Shown one piece after another: positions 1-14,298 of a stretch of DNA of 64,000 nt. Every line of letters begins with the position of its first letter. Position 1 is the first letter of the stretch. The stretch is from Sialis fuliginosa (lineage: Eukaryota > Arthropoda > Insecta > Megaloptera > Sialidae), in assembly GCA_961205875.1 (NCBI GenBank), contig OY540811.1:18159248-18223247 (forward strand), given 5' to 3'. Under the pieces are notes generated by a model. That model had not been told where the DNA came from. It was given only the letters and a program-made list of their open reading frames with translations, and did no database searches. A program made the translations under genes and the position numbers.

Positions 1-307
1 AAAACATTACAATAAAAAAAAAAAACGTTAACATATAAACAAACAAATAAAAAAATAAATAATAACGTTTTAATGAGTTGAGCGACAAAATACACCGAAA
101 TAAAAAAAAATAAAGATTATGTGGTAATCACCAAAAAAAAGAAACAACGAAAAACTAATTTCTTAGAACCCTAATTGCTCGGTAGTATGATTACATATTG
201 ATAATTTTTCTATAGTTAAAGAAAGATAAAGAACAAATAACACATTACCTAGAGTTGTTACCATATCGCTCCACACAGAGAGAAAAGTCATGATAATTTT
301 TATACAG

Positions 308-1720
308 AAAATCTTAGAAAAATTACTGTGCTCTCTTATAATGCGTGCGCAATCGACGATACAAGTAAAAAATATTTATACGTCCATATAAAAATTATCA
401 GTGCTTACATTATATAAATTGCTTTTTTATCACGGTAGAAATTACGGTGCTAGCATGGTAATTTTTGGAACGCTGTATCAGAAAACTGCCTTACCGGCCT
501 TACCGATTCAGTAAAATTTCTATAGCTTATTATTTTTTTTTTCAAACAGAAAGGTAAAAACAATAAAAAGCAATTTCATTTTAAGAAAGTTATCGATTTA
601 TTTATATAATATACATTGTTTTGAATTTTACAACTAATAATAGTTTACAAATATAGTTGTAGAACAATTTACATAAAGATATGACAACCAATACATGTGC
701 AAAGAGACCGATTCACAGAACAAATTAAATATAAAATAACGTATTTTCAATATCTAAAATCTAAACTAACCTATATCTGTCAAAACTTATTTTACAAATA
801 AAACTTCTAAAAATAACACATTAAAACCGAACAAAACATTATTGTAAAACATTTATCACCCACATTCATTTAAAATTCGCACAAAACAATAATTTTAATA
901 AAATAAAAACAATCATAGCCATTTTAAATCTAAATATGCTACACGTCCCGCTTTAAATATTATTCACACTAAAAACAATTTTGAATATAAATTAAAATAT
1001 AATACTTTAAAATCACGATAACATAGAAAAATATCTTTAAAATAGAAAACACTACACAATTACAATATGTACTTTTAAAACAAATATACATTCTAAATAT
1101 GTATGTAACTGTCAGCTTATAGGCCGTCGGAAGATCGAAAATAGCCGACTGTACTCGAACCTTACTACCTTGTTTATGCTGATAGTAAAATTTGCTTTAT
1201 ATCCTAACTTTCCATTAAGATATATCGAAAACCATAAATCTGAGATCTAGACATGATGCGTATGATTTTTAGAGAATCGTTTTACAAACAAAATAAAACC
1301 ATACATACATCTCCACGATAAACAGTTAATGAGATATCACATTTTTAGTTTTTGTGTTTTCAACATAATTGGTATCTTCTGTCTTTTTCTTTCTTTCTGC
1401 TTTTGCCAGATATCTTTGAAATATCATTGAATTTTATAAGTCAGTATTGTAAAATTTATCAGACCGCCTAATAATTTACATCAACTTAAATAGCATTTTT
1501 TTTAAGAAAAACAATTAAAAAATACAAATTTGTCGAGATAGGAACTTTTTACTGTGCTGTTTTATAAATTTCGCTGGCCTGTATTTTAAAAAATACTATT
1601 GTGTCCTTTACTTTTTATATTATGAATTTTAATTTTTCTTATTTTACCGTATAAAATTGACCATATTCGACTTTCGCACATCGTTTATAGTGCAGAGCAC
1701 AGTAATTTTTCTAAGATTTT
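308..1720. repeat. Perfect 27-bp inverted repeat enclosing ~1.4 kb
   Basis: Bases 308-334 (starting AAAATCTTAGAAAAATTACT) are exactly the reverse complement of 1694-1720. Weaker similarity continues inward (GCAATCGACGA versus GCGAAAGTCGA). The enclosed 1.36 kb is AT-rich with no frame of note. This could be an old foldback element or the terminal repeats of a decayed transposon; no target duplication was identified. Confidence 0.6.
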
Positions 1721-4700
1721 TCTCTCCGTGCACGAGTCATTGGCGTATCATTCAGATTTTAAAATAAATATCAATTGTTTTGAATATAAAATTAATTCAT
1801 AACAAATATTTTATATTGTCTTTAAAAGTATTTCAGTGATAATTAATTAACAAAGAAATGTCTATTTGGAACTATTATCTCTCATACATTTACTGAATTC
1901 AATTGTAATTTAAAGCATATTTGCATATTATAAATTTTCAACTGACACCTCTGGGATAATATGCATGGAAATCGTGAAACTGACGTTTAAGAAAAGATGG
2001 GCATCGTATAATTTTGGCAACAGTTTCATATACATACGTACAAGCATTGGTTGTTATGTATCTATAGTTTTTCTTAATCTAACAATAAGGTTTTTACTGC
2101 CAAAAATTATGATATAATAATAATATTAATATTGTATGCATTGTGTGTAACATTTTTTATATATCTATGGATAGTAAACATAGGTACCTATTAAACATCA
2201 ATTGCTTATGTGACGAACAATAAGTTAACTTTTTGTAGATTTGGTAATTTTATTTTATTTTTTGGTAGACTTTATATCTATATTATATGTATTTGAAATA
2301 ATATTAATGTTTGTATGATACTTACATCATACATTCTAATCTACATTACATTAAAATCTAGATTTAACAGAGTAACAGAGTCCATGCAAGCTTGAAAATC
2401 TTAACACTAACTAAAAATAATATTGTACCTTGCTTAATATTGTTTAATATATACAAATAAATAATGATGTAATATGAAACACAAATCATAAGTATAATAG
2501 ATACATTTTAATTAATTAGTGGAGTAATATTAACGAAAATTTCCTTGATTAAGGAACTAGAAGGAATAAGTAATTTTTGGTCATTTAAAGTCATTTTAAA
2601 TGCGTATTTTTATTTGAATTTGGACGGAAAAAATCATACAGTGGAACGTAAAATTGCGCTTTGAAGGGAAAATATAATAAATAACTTGGGCAATGGATTC
2701 GGTTTCAGTACGCCAAAAACCTTTGTAATTATCTATTCAGATCTGTGTGTAAAAAATGATGTCGACCTATATAATTAATGTATTGCTTTGAAATATAGAA
2801 TATTTAAAAAATAATTATACAGGTTTGCAAATATACAGTTTGTTAATTGTAATCTTCTAATATTTAAAATAAAAAAGAAACATTGGAGACCACTGTTTTG
2901 TTAGGTATATTTATAACTAGGTATATAAGAAAAGTAAGTTCTCACCCTTATCACGTTTGTTCCACACTGTCTACTTTAGATTAAAGAAGATTAAGTTGAA
3001 AAAGAGTAAATAAATCGAAGAAAAGACACCGAATTACAAATGAAACTAATTTATCTTGTGTGATTATTAATAATAAAGTTACTAAAAGATGTTTGCTAGA
3101 AAACTATTTCAAAATAAAATTGGATACATATGTAAATATATACATATTATCTCTCAACGAATGGTGGATATAGAAGATAAATGATGAGATTTTGAATGTA
3201 TTAATTTCAGTGCAAAAAAGTGAGTTATGTTTAAAAAACTAATTTGTTAAGTAAATTGAACAATTAAATAACTTAATCAATCATTGAGGTGTTTTATTAA
3301 CTGTTTTATATCAAAACCTTTGTAAGTAACATTATTTTTACTTTTTTGTATAAAGTTATATATTTTTGCTTATTTATAAAACGTATTTTAAATAAAAACG
3401 TATTAATTTGAGGTAAACAATAAAATTATTGAATATTTTTTTCATAATAAAGTATATATTTTACGATATGCTCATCCAATAAATAAATAGAACTTTCAAA
3501 ATCTAGTTATAGGCGTACCTATCTATTTGTGGTTTATTATCAAATAGAAATTTCTATTACTTGAAAAAGTACAAATAATTGAAATCAAAAAAATACTTAT
3601 TCTGATTTAATTACTTATTTCTGAATATTTGTTGTAACTTTTGCTATCTAGTTTATTTAATAAAAAATAAAATTAAAATAAAATTAAAACAGAACATAAA
3701 ACAGCTACCTAAATGAACTAACAGTTCAATAGACAAAATTAAAAAAAATAATAATAATAAATAAAATAAAAAATAATTAGATACAAAATTCACAAAATAA
3801 AATCATGAATTAATTTTTTCAAGTTTTAATAAATTAAAATATACATTTTTTGATAGTTTCCGAGTAACAAAATTAAAACCTTTTTATTAAATGTATTGGA
3901 AAATTGATTTCGTACAAAAAAATTTTTAAGATAAAAATTGCTTGAACTGAAATAAAAAAAAAATTAATTGAAAAAAAGAAAATTAGTCTCGAGTTGACCA
4001 TGAAAACGTCCACTAAATGAAAAAAGAATAATGCCATTTTGTTTCATCTTTTTAAATGAACACACGGTACATATAAAAAAACAACAGAGCAATTGCAACG
4101 ATACCTATTTTGTTCCGTTCCTTTCGGCACGACTTCGACATAAATATCATAATAATCGCATTTTAAAATTACCGACATTAAACTGTTATTACTTTGACTT
4201 CGGGTTGGGTGAATCCAGCAAAAAAATGTTACTAAATCCAGATAACGTGTTCAATGTGCACTAGAGAAAATTACATTTACGATTTTGTATATAGACTTAC
4301 ATTTTTATTTTGAATGAATTTTGGTTTATAAAATATTAAAGCCTTTTTATCATGTACGGAACATTTATAAAATTTCAATGCCTTCAATAGAATATATTTG
4401 TATATGTATGTACTTATATAAATATTGTAAATATACTATATTTGAGAAATGAAAAACGCAATTATTTTTTATAAACACCTGTTCTACATTCTAGATATAA
4501 TACATTTTCTTTTATTTTCATTTTTAAATGAAAATATTTCGTTTATTCAGTAATTTGTATATGCATACGTTTTATTCAAATATTTTGAATTTTGTAATTA
4601 TAATAATATCAAAAATAACTTTTTTCTTAGAAATATAACTTACGCCCGACATAAATGCATTCACACACAGTCACACATTGTTTTACTTTGACTCACAATC

Positions 4701-7159
4701 ATGCACGTCTAAGATTTTAAAATATAGAGCCTCATTTTAGAAAGGAAGGGCGTAACAACCACGAATATAAAATAACTGTAGAATATGCTATATAAAGATG
4801 TATTTTGTTGATATATCGCAATAATATACTAACTATCGCGTACCCATAGTAATTGTATTGTAATAATAGTTTTAATTGAGTTATAACTCTCAGCGTGCAC
4901 TGAGTACAAAGTTATTAACTTGAAAGGTATGTACAGTACATAGTTTCAATCAAATACATATTATATTATTATCATCATTATGGTCGTATATCATAATTGA
5001 GCTGTTAACAAACTAAAATGATTAACACCACAAGATACGGAGTTAAATAGAAAAATTTAATATATTGGTACCAATAAAAAATTAATGTATTTTTTTGAAA
5101 TAAAATCAATACTAAAGAAATATAAAAATATAAATAAAAAGTAAAATTACTACTGATACTGAATTAGATATTTTATACAACGAAATTTCGAAAAATTAGT
5201 TAAGCTTATTAATTTACTAGTTACTTAATTAATATCAATGTGGCCAATGTTTTTAAAGTTGCAACTGCAAGTTGGACGGACATTCACTGATCAAAAAAAA
5301 ATAACGTTAATGAAGTCGCTGGGAAATATTAGTTCTAAATAAGAATAAAAAATAACTGTTTTGAACTGACTAAATAGGAAACAAAAGTAATAAACAGTTA
5401 AAAATCATTATTCAAAATTAAGCAGCAAAGAATTGAAACCGACAGTCAATGACGCAGGTCTTTGACAAAGTAATTTCCATTCCATTAGAAGCGAATGGTT
5501 TCTCCGATATTAAAACTTTTAGTTAAAGAGTTTGAAATTGCTACTCATATAAAACACTTCCTATAATAGGTACTTACCTTTAAGCGATTGTATAAAAATT
5601 TTAATTTTAATCTGTTATAAAACGAAGACGTTTATTTTTTAGGTATTAATTTTTATTTTCTGAAAATTAAGTTACTATAACATTAAAATTAATAATGTGT
5701 GCGAATGACCAAATTGAAGAAATCTTTTATATAATTTGCCTACGAAAATATAATGATACCTATACATAATTTAGTATTGTTGAAATTTAATATATGTATT
5801 TTGCTCTACAACATACATAGACCTAGTGATTCAATAGTAATGCCAGACATGTAATAGATTACAGTACCTAGGCAATTAAAGGTCAGATGCCGAACTAATT
5901 GTCAGAGTATTAAAGTTTTCAGAGTCTGAGGTAGTTTGGATAATAGGAACAGAACAAAACATTAACTATTCAAAAGTTGTAACTTTTTTAGCCGTTTAGA
6001 AACCAAGACAACTAATTATATATTTTGTAAATTTTCTGACTTTGATAACTTAGTTCTAGTGGATTTTGTGCAGGACATGACGTAATCGTTTGGAAAATTA
6101 TTTCTATTGAATTTTTTTTATCACGTCGGGGAGAATGGCTTGGTTATAAAATTGCGCAGTGTCCATCAGTTATTGATTAGATATTATTTAAACTGCAAAA
6201 GTTTGAACAAAAGAAAACAAATGTTAATTTAAATATTTAGAAAAATAATTTTTAAAACTTCGATATTTTCCATCATGAAAAAGTATATCTACTGTGAATC
6301 AATATATAGTTATCTATCAATCTATAGTTAACAATCATTTGAAGATTATATTTACAATTATAAAGCATGTCAAAATTAGTTTTAAAGACTACTATTTCAT
6401 TGTTGAAAATACTTAATTTCAAGGATTCATGAAATTAATTACAAATAAAGCAATAAGGATACAGTAATGAGCTTAAATATCATTTTTATATATACAAATC
6501 CTAAAGATTAAAATACTAAAAAGATAATAATAAAACGTTTTTTTTCGTTTTATTTAAATAAAATATCTGACCATGGGTACTTTAACACTTATATTATCAG
6601 ACCAATCTTCTCGACAATATAAAAAAATCAATCTGAAAAATAAAATAACTGCGTCACTACAGAATATTTAATAATTAATGCCCTAAGGCTACTGACAAAG
6701 TAGTAATTTATCCAACAATTTAATCAAACAGGCTACATAAACATACCGATCATTTATTCAACGATCGGTATTTTCTATACCTACACATTGCACTTCATGA
6801 AAAAATGATCTGCACTAAATTTTCTATAAAACTGAAAAATCAAAATTTATACAGGCTGTCCCATATTAATATAGTTAAAATATTCAAAATTTGTTTGTTT
6901 TTAACATAAGGGCACAAACGTGGCATATCGTTACGTTAATATAGAGTATTTTATATAATATTAAAAACATCTTATTTTTTATTGTTTTAAATAAAATCTA
7001 AAAGAAAGAAAATTTCCTTATTAAAATGGAAATATACGAATCGATGAATCAAAGTTTAAAAGTTATTTGAAAAGTTCTCAGATTTTCTTCATTATAAATC
7101 CATAAAAAGTGAGTACACAAATCTTTTAACTGTTTTGCGAATATGTGTAAATACCTATA
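1721..7159. other. AT-rich stretch with no recognised gene
   Basis: The stretch contains long A/T runs and short unrelated open frames (for example 4031..4264). I see no conserved motif, terminal repeat or tandem array that I can name. Confidence 0.5.
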
Positions 7160-7903
7160 TACAGGGTAACCCATTTCAAGTGTCCACCCCTTTTAATTTT
7201 TTATGGCGAGGTTGCATCGAAAAACATTTCAGACAAACGTTGCACGGTATTTCCAAGTTTAACTAAATTATCCTTTAACTAACTATCGTATTATCAACAG
7301 AACGAATCATAAATATATTTAATTAAAGTGATTTTCAACTTTCTACACTTTTTTTACAATGCATATTATGTAGGCATATTTTTCTTTGAGAGCCAAAATA
7401 TTGATTTAAATCACGTTAGTAGTACAATATCTCACTTTACAGGAGCATTTAGCGCTAAAGGAGCATGAAATTGGTTGATAATACCGAACATAAGTAAATA
7501 ATAATCGACCCTTTTAAGATAAAATTGATATGTAACCTCCTTGTAGTGCACATCGGATAACACTAATATCGACAGTATTCAGTTTTATCATCTTACAAAA
7601 TTAGTGTGTCGCGAGGTAAGGTTATTGTGGTTTTTCGAAAACTAAATTTAGTGTACCAGGTTGCATTTTTAGGAAAAAATATTTCTAGTAAAACTTACTT
7701 AGTTTTTTATGTAGTATAGGAAACTGCATTTAAAATATCGAGTTCCCATTACAAAATAGAGTTGATCTTCAAATGATCTTGAACGGCCACCTAAAGAAAA
7801 ATTAAACACAGTATATTGATATCCTCCTCTAAGCCGTCCAACTTTTGTCTGAAATATTTTTCGATATAACCTCGCCATAAAAAGTTAAAAGGGGTACCCT
7901 GTA
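7160..7903. mobile_element. Foldback/MITE element with TACAGGGT ends
   Basis: The left end reads TACAGGGTAACCC, then ACCCCTTTTAA and, a little inward, TGGCGAGGTTGCATCGAAAAA. The right end is the reverse complement (TTTTTCGATATAACCTCGCCA, then TTAAAAGGGGTACCCTGTA). The inverted arms match over about 90 bp, with TA flanking both ends. The interior has no coding capacity. The TACAGGGT terminus is common among insect non-autonomous DNA elements. The element type beyond that is inference. Confidence 0.7.
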
Positions 7904-8392
7904 TATTTATATGGAAGGTACTATGTAACATTTATTTGTTAATCAAAAGAAGGTTAATAAAATGTTTGAGTATAGTTCATTTCACTTTTATAACATAATA
8001 TTTATTTTGGTTGATTTGCTTTTAAATATATTTGAACTGTGTAGATATCCAGAAGTGTTTTATAACAAGAAGTATAAATGTGTTATACGAATACATATTT
8101 ATATAATGTATTTAACTTTCAGCGAGTCATTTTTACTGATTCTTGTTATTTGTCGGTACCCTTATCCTTTTGTTTGATTTAAAGTAGGTTGGTATATACA
8201 GATACAAGTATATTTAATATGTATGTAATATATAAACGCATATTCGTATATGTTATTTATATATTTATATATATGTATATTAATACAAATAATGATTTAT
8301 TCATAAAAATAAATACACGTTATGGGACGTGTTTTCTATTAGAAACAAATATTTAAGGAAGAAATATTTATGATACTCTGAATTATATTATA

Positions 8393-8948
8393 AGGTACTG
8401 GAACCAGTTATGGCCGCTATAAGAGTAAGGTTTACTGTTTTTGTGATTGACGGGCTTCTTTTTTGTAATTCTCATAAATTCATATTACTAATAAAACAAG
8501 TAACTCTTTATTCAATCAATTTAATTACCAAAGTCCGCAAATATAGTTAGTTTTTTAAATGATAGGCTTTTATTTTGTTTATGTTTTTTCTCCAATAATG
8601 GATAAAGTAAAACCAGTAATGAGCACGCAGTGATGGTAACTTGCTAATGATTACAAAATGATAAGTACTACGCTACAAAAGATATTAAAAAAAAGAATCG
8701 TCAAATTTGATACAATGTAAAGCAGTTGCTATGATAATATAATAATTAATACATAAATTATACTAATAATTAGTTTAAATGTTCACCATTATAACACCTA
8801 TTAGCCGATTGTCATCAAATCACGCTGTAAATATAGAGTAATATTCATAAATGGTAGTAATCAAATATCAACAAATATTTCTTATTCAGTGCATTAAATT
8901 AAAAATTTGCCATTACTGGGTTCCTTGCCAAGACTGGTGCCAGTACCT
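8393..8948 (-). mobile_element. TA-flanked MITE, AGGTACTGGCACCAG family, copy 1
   Basis: The ends are AGGTACTGGAACCAG and CTGGTGCCAGTACCT, with TA on both sides (8391-8392 and 8949-8950). Its left end (TTATGGCCGCTATAAGAG) matches the right end of the copy at 29188, so it lies in reverse orientation to that copy. It is about 556 bp and has no transposase. It lacks the internal repeat arrays of the 2.6-kb relative. Confidence 0.85.
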
Positions 8949-9544
8949 TACTTAAAAGTATAACTGTTGAGTTTATTATTAATTTCATTCGAGGTCTGAA
9001 AATTGATTCTTCGAAAACAATCCTAATCAGTTACCATATATCATATATTTCATTGTATATTTTTTCATTATTATATTTAAGGGAATAGCATTAATTAGTT
9101 AGTAATAATTACAATAAGTGAATATGTTTGCATATTTGCTTCAATTTATTTCTCGAAACCTGCAGCTATTTGACTTATGCAAACTTTTGGAATAGAAGTA
9201 CTTCAGACTAATAAACATTTACTTTCGTTTTTTTTTGGTTATTACTCCAAAATATATTTGCTATTGAAAGATTTATGGTGTTTTTGGTTTAATATCTGTT
9301 TTTATATTGCGTTAAATATTTTTCCTTAATAACGGCTGACTAACTTAATGGTTACTATTCATTTCGCTCTAACTACTTGTCAAATACCCGGTACTATAAA
9401 GAATTTGCTCGGGAGAAAAGCTAATTTGCTTGGGAGCTAACGCTCTGTGCGAGGTGTCAAATCGTTATGAATTTTCCCGAGATTCTAGAGCAGTAGTAAT
9501 AAATGTATAGTAATGTAAATGCTATGAATTTTGTGAGGTACATT

Positions 9545-9774
9545 TGGCAGCACTTATTGGTCGTTTATTTCTATTTAATGACAATAATGGTAAATCAAGT
9601 CGGAAAAAAGTTTGTTGCTAGTGCGCTTTTTTGCAATACGCTGCCTAAACTGTTAAATATTGAACAATATAATGCATTGAAGAATTGTGTAGAATAAAAA
9701 CATCTAAAATAAACTCCGCTTTACGATATATCTAACTTTTATATTTAAGCGAGTAAAGCCGCGGGTACAGCTAG
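9545..9774 (+). mobile_element. Helitron 3' fragment (CTAG terminus)
   Basis: The segment is similar over ~200 bp to 21230-21415 (shared TTGCAATACGCTGCCTAAAC and GATATATCTAACTTTT). It ends GCCGCGGGTACAGCTAG followed by T, the expected Helitron 3' end. The 5' half is missing. The short open frame at 9503..9697 falls mostly inside it and is not a gene. Confidence 0.7.
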
Positions 9775-11428
9775 TTATATGTACTATTTCATTTGCTACA
9801 TCTGTGAGTGTGTTGTCACTTATATTCAATGCCTAGTAGATAGCGTTAGCCACTTCGTGGTCTTTCACGAAATTGGTAGCGGAAAAATTCATATCTCTAA
9901 CACATAGAGAACAAGTAACAGTAAAAATATTTAAGTAGTTGTTTTTATGTTACTTATGTTGTTGTTTATTTATAATTTATATATTGCTTTCACTTTACCA
10001 ATGCATCCGATTATTTATAAAATTGCAATGTGTTTATCACGATTAATTTATCAAACAATTAACTAATACTATATTAATTTTTAACTAAGAAATCCAGCAT
10101 AAGTCTTAAATATTAATTAATAATTAAATATTAATAACTAAATAAAAACATCAGTATATTTTATATTCTTCACTTTTTTGTTGACTTAATTATTAATAAA
10201 TAAATACAAGTAATTTAAATTCAGAATTAAATGTTACAACCGCAATATAATCATGACAAATGGAAGTGATTTGACAATATTGTGCCAAAATAGATTTTGT
10301 ATATTATTTATACATCTGTTGTAAACATAATCAACTAGAGTAATTGAAATAGTTTAGTATAGTTGTTTAATTTCAATAAATTTTAACCAGGCCCTCGTTT
10401 TAATAACATACCAAAATGTTTGAATATAAACATATTACTCTATATACTCAAATATAGTTATACATATTGTGTATTTCTACATACATGTGACTTCGTTTAT
10501 ACACCACATATGAATTATTTGTATGTGATGTGTTTATACATTACGTTAAAACTGAAGACTGCATGCTTCAATTCTTATCTTACCGCATGTGTGACAAAGA
10601 AAATAAATTACCCTACATAACTCTATCATATCGAATACTTACCGTGCAATAGATTTTTTTAACAAAGTAATTATTATTATACATAAGTTTCTTCAAATTG
10701 CAGCGAATAGAAATCGCATACTCTTATTAAAAAGAATTTTTAATGACAACATAAAATCCAGATACATACATAGTATTACGTAACAATAAAATTTAAAAAT
10801 GGAAGATATACATATTTTAAAGTAGAGTAGGTACTTACCATTTTTTAAAACTATGGTATTATTTTATTATTACCAAAATTTAATACTCGCGGATTTGCCG
10901 AGCCCTGATTATACGTAAATAAAATAAATACTTAACTTTTGATGAAAAATAATTTTTATATAAGTACTTATTATAAATTTTATCGGATCTTTAAAGTTGA
11001 TGAACATTATAAATTGTTCTTTGAATGTTTATATCAAAGTCAGAATTAATTTATTTCAAAAACATAAGTTGGAAACTTTTTTGTAATTATTCATGTACAT
11101 AATATCTGTATAGGAATTGTTCAAATCAAGTTTGATAATATAACGTTGAGTAACCAATTTGCAACAACAAAGAAATAATACTCGATAACTAAGATCATTT
11201 TTTGTGCTTGAATATTTTTTTAATGTTCAATTCACATTTTATTAAAAATAGTGCAAATTGTTTAAATTGTTCTATTGAATGAATATTGGAGACCCCCCCC
11301 CCCTTTTCAATTCGTCCTTCCAATGTTAACATTATCATTTAAACACCATTGATTCCTCACATATAAACAAATTAAAAATATCCTAATAATTGAATAATTA
11401 GAATATAACTAATAATTAATCGACATAT

Positions 11429-11478
11429 AATAGTAAGCCATGATAGTAAGCCATATAGTAAGTCATATAGTAAGCCAA
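11429..11478 (+). repeat. Short imperfect tandem repeat (ATAGTAAGCC)
   Basis: Four successive copies of ATAGTAAGYCAT-like units with slightly different spacing. This is a minor microsatellite-like array. Confidence 0.7.
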
Positions 11479-12103
11479 GTGTGGCATAATGCACGAATGT
11501 AGGTTCAGAACTAAAAATGAAGTTGATTACAAACCTTCATTTATAAGGAAATCGAAGTATTGTTTATCAAGTGAACAATACATATGAATCAGATAGATGT
11601 GTAAAATTTTCTTCTACAACCTATAATGAAATTTATAATTTTTATCTATAATCTATTTATAGGTAGGTATAATAATTACATTTAATACGATTGAATTAAG
11701 TTATTTATTTCTGTAAACTACAAGTTTGTGTTTGACACACAAAAATGTTAGTATTGTTTTATTGATAAATATAGATTCATTATAAAATTGTTAATATACA
11801 AACTAATAATGAAATATACGAGTAAGGTATATCGATCAGGTTCGCATCAACAAAAAATTACAATTACCATTTTCTAATAAAGTTTTATAATAATTACCTT
11901 TGACCTATAAGAAAGAAAATAATTTAATATAAAAATAATATCGAAGATATTAAATGCAAAAATGTGCAAATGAATGTTCTTAACGACCTTTTGCCCTTTT
12001 TTGTAAAATTTTAAAAATTATGGTAGGGGTATAATATAATATATATTAAAATTTAAGTATCTAAATATTTTATACAAATTAAATTTGAGTACCTAAATAT
12101 GGC

Positions 12104-12149
12104 ACGATTTGGGGTTGGGGTGCGAAGCGCCCAGGGGCAAAGCCCCTAG
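12104..12149 (+). mobile_element. Helitron 3' end with terminal hairpin
   Basis: GGTGCGAAGCGCCC is followed by the hairpin AGGGGCAAAGCCCCT (12133-12147) and terminal CTAG before T. Terminal hairpin plus CTRR is the classic Helitron 3' signature. The sequence differs from the 9.5 and 21.9 kb ends, so this is another family. No matching 5' end was located. Confidence 0.65.
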
Positions 12150-13337
12150 TTAATTATAATATTATGTATATGAATATCGTTAGAATTTAATTATTTTTTG
12201 TACTTAAGTATTACTTTTTGCTCCAAACTTAACGAATTCGTGCTTTAATTAGTACCCTACAAAAAAAATATAATTTATATTCACAATCCACCTTTAATTT
12301 TACTTTACGTTACAATTTATTTTAGCTAATTAAAAAAAACTTTTTTCAATACTTCAAATAATCAATAGATTAATTTTGTATAAAATTTAAAATCTTTTTC
12401 CCATAAAAAAACGTATTACAAAACCAATTTAAAATTTATACCAAAGAAGACTAAAAGAAAACGAAATTATTTTTTTATGGTACTATTTTACGGATAACAT
12501 ATGTATGTATTATAACTATACTTGCATAAATATGACAAAAATAGTGGAAAAAATATATATTATATTTTAAAACAGATAGATGCCTCGACCTCGAAGAATC
12601 GTGATCAGCATATGCATACAAAAATCTGAATTTTTTATATAGAGTTTGATAGAAACTTTCATAAAAAAGTTGCATCCTTGTAAAAAGGACATAAATCTTT
12701 TAAAAAAGTAAGGAAAACTTTTAAAATATGTTTTTTTCTATTGTGCTGATGTTATTATTGTCCTATTTTTAATGATTGGAAATATTAAGGTACATAAGTG
12801 AAATATTTTATTTCTGAAATCGGTACTTATAGTGTAATATTTTGATGGGTATGCAACACCCACTACAAACCAATTAAAAGTTTTAAAAAGTATGATAACT
12901 GAATAAAATATAACATCACAAATAAAGTAAGTGCTAGAAACTAAAATGTTAGATATCATTTTTTAATATGAACATTTAAAAAATAGGTAAATATATCTCT
13001 TACATATTTTTGTATAAATAAATCAAGGAAATGAGAATTTTGTGTTTTCCATTATTTGGAATCAAAGTCACTAAATTATGAGATCATATAACAGCATTTC
13101 GAATTTCTTTAGAATTTCTGCGTGAACATGATTTCTAGAACGAGATTTTTTATCATTCTTTATTTTAAAAAATATTTTAAAAGCAATGAAACATTTCATA
13201 ACGTAAATAAAATCTTCAAAGTATAAAAAACCCCAAAGCATTGATTTAAAATTTACATAAACCTTCTTTTCTCGTGTTTATATTTTGTGAAAATTTCTTG
13301 TGGTTATTGAGATTTCGATTTCAATTTTAAATCAGTA

Positions 13338-14298
13338 TACAGGATGTATTAATTACCACCAGGCATTTATTTCTGTAACTATTGATAATATTCAGAAAGT
13401 TCAAATAAGAAATATCTTTGGTTTTTTAATTAACCTTCGCTTGCTTCGCGCTCTCGGTAGGAAACTTTTTTTATTAAAAGGAATGGTGTATTTTTGATTT
13501 CATATAACAATAAAACATGTTCTGGATAACTTTTGTACAAAACAGTTTTTTCTTAGAAAAATTGAGATCAAACATTAATGTATTTATCTTTCAGTAACTG
13601 AATTTAATGTGCGAAGCTGGCGGACAGAGATACATTTTTAATGCAGTAATGCATGTTTTTGTTATATTAATTATGAAATGTAACTATTTTCATTGATTTT
13701 GAATAATATAAAATACTTGCGTCGCAAAAAGTTTATGAACAACTGGTATTGTTGAATTCATTGTTAATAATAATAATAATAGAAATACATTTTTTATTTT
13801 TATTCGATCACTTTCATTACTATGATAATATTAAAATAATGATATTAGCACATATAAACAAACCAGTGGTTCTTAAACGTAATTCGTCATAATAAAGTCA
13901 GGGATATTTTTGCTAAAATAAGTGGATACTGCTGATTTTCATAAGATAAGACAAGATTACAGCATAAATTGTAATAATAATTATTATTTTATTAATATTT
14001 TCACACACATAAACAATATTTTGTGTATTTATAGATACTATTGTTTTTAAAGTATTACTCTATAAAAATATTTTACAAAAAAGTTATCTAGAATGTTTTA
14101 TAGTTCTGTGAAATAAAAAATACACCATTCAATTTAATAAAAAGAAGTTGCCTACCGAGCGAGCGAAAGTTTATTTTGGATGCCATATTCCTCTTTATAT
14201 TAAAACACCAGAGGTATTTCTTATTTGAACTTTTTTTGGCTATTATTAATAGTTTCAGAAATAAATGCCTGTTCTATAATATTGATACATCCTGTGTA
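13338..14298. mobile_element. Large foldback element with ~170-bp inverted arms (TACAGGATGTAT ends)
   Basis: The left arm (13338-13500) and right arm (about 14115-14298) are inverted copies. They share CAGGCATTTATTTCTG / CAGAAATAAATGCCTG, a GAAATA(T/C)CT block, an AACTTTCGCTCGCTCGGTAGG-like GC patch and AATGGTGTATTTTT / AAAAATACACCATT. The interior (~600 bp) holds no recognisable gene. The short open frames at 13300 and 14404 are incidental. Confidence 0.75.

Noticed and set aside
9503..9697. 64-codon frame with some protein-like composition
   Set aside because: Most of it is the Helitron 3' segment, and the same segment at 21.2 kb is not open.
11287..11300. Poly-C run (also at 19501 and a poly-G run at 38767)
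   Set aside because: Simple homopolymers in a low-complexity genome, with no associated structure.
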